Positions 35,199 through 35,396 of a stretch of DNA of 35,396 bases are shown here, in pieces. Source of the stretch: Campylobacteraceae bacterium (GTDB lineage: Bacteria; Campylobacterota; Campylobacteria; Campylobacterales; Sulfurovaceae); the NCBI GenBank assembly GCA_027065045.1, contig JAMOOX010000111.1:1-35396 (forward strand), read 5' to 3'. The translations under genes and the position numbers were made by a program. Every line of letters starts with the position of its first letter. The first letter of the stretch is position 1. The notes under the pieces were generated by a model, which was not told where the DNA came from, ran no database searches, and saw only the letters and a list, made by a program, of their open reading frames with translations.

Positions 35199-35396
35199 AA
35201 TGAATTAAGCCCAAAACCATCTACAAACTAGCTTTTTTAGAGACAGGAAACTTAGTAGAAGAGTGTTTTTCTCTCTTGAAACATTAAGACCAAGGTATCC
35301 CGACTTCGCCCCAAACCTTCCTTAAGCAACGACTAAATCCCCACCCACTAAGGAAAGTTAAAGCTCTAAATTATTGTAGTGCCTAGCTAAATCTAT
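35199..35396 (-). mobile_element. Possible 3' end of an IS200/IS605-type (TnpB) element with structured RNA region
   Basis: This segment has more G+C and a different word usage than its surroundings and no complete gene. On the minus strand a frame entering from beyond the window edge reads IDLARHYNNLEL and stops at 35360-35358. Such short endings after an Asn-rich helix occur in TnpB proteins. Downstream of the stop the sequence can fold: TTCCTTA (35318-35324) pairs with TAAGGAA (35349-35355), and AAGAG/CTCTT arms lie near 35259-35278. In IS200/IS605 elements this position holds the right end and the guide (omega) RNA. The rest of the element, if any, is outside the window. Alternative: an unrelated structured RNA or intergenic DNA. 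Confidence 0.33.

Noticed and set aside
35199-35396. tRNA, tmRNA or RNase P RNA at the right edge
   Set aside because: No cloverleaf with T-loop GTTCRANYC, no tmRNA tag frame, and no conserved RNase P core words could be found.
1-35396. CRISPR array or integrated prophage
   Set aside because: No regularly spaced direct repeats, cas-like genes, integrase or phage structural genes are visible.

Overview
The window is AT-rich chromosomal DNA (roughly 30% G+C by eye) from a member of the Campylobacterota (epsilonproteobacteria), probably a free-living Sulfurovum/Sulfurimonas-like relative. The grounds are the DUF2018-ispB-hemA gene order known from Helicobacter pylori, an HslV of the Helicobacter type, a block in the same order as the Campylobacter jejuni cts transformation operon, and prmA-ftsH adjacency. 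The genus is inference.

Layout. On the left, reading leftwards, are a cut-off thiC, a small PD-(D/E)XK-fold protein, and the DUF2018-ispB-hemA operon. Next come a divergent short DUF255 (YyaL-like) protein, a lone DUF2442 gene and clpB, which has a near-consensus promoter containing an inverted repeat. The 646 bases between clpB and recO hold a decayed Fic-family gene. Rightwards follow rplI-hslV-hslU-era, then an eight-gene, tightly overlapping type II secretion/type IV pilus-like cluster (PilM/PilN-like, PilO-like, CtsR-, CtsD-, CtsP-, CtsX-, CtsE- and CtsF-like), the probable DNA-uptake machine. An HpcH/HpaI-family protein, an MltB-like lytic transglycosylase, a small PH-domain-like membrane protein and serS come next.

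The most unusual part is hisH ... prmA. Two homologous two-gene units, each a small OLD/ABC-type ATPase plus a TOPRIM-like protein, are threaded into the histidine/prmA operon: hisH - [ATPase1-TOPRIM1] - hisA - [ATPase2-TOPRIM2] - prmA - ftsH - nadK - recN. Stop and start codons overlap from ATPase1 through prmA, and the 3' end of each TOPRIM gene carries the ribosome binding site of the next housekeeping gene. By architecture the units resemble ATPase+TOPRIM immune pairs such as PARIS or OLD-type systems, but I do not recognise them as a named system; a defence role is inference.

The last 219 bases after recN contain no complete gene. They look like a degenerate repeat followed by the 3' end of a leftward element, possibly IS200/IS605-type (TnpB tail plus guide-RNA region). 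I see no CRISPR array, rRNA or tRNA.
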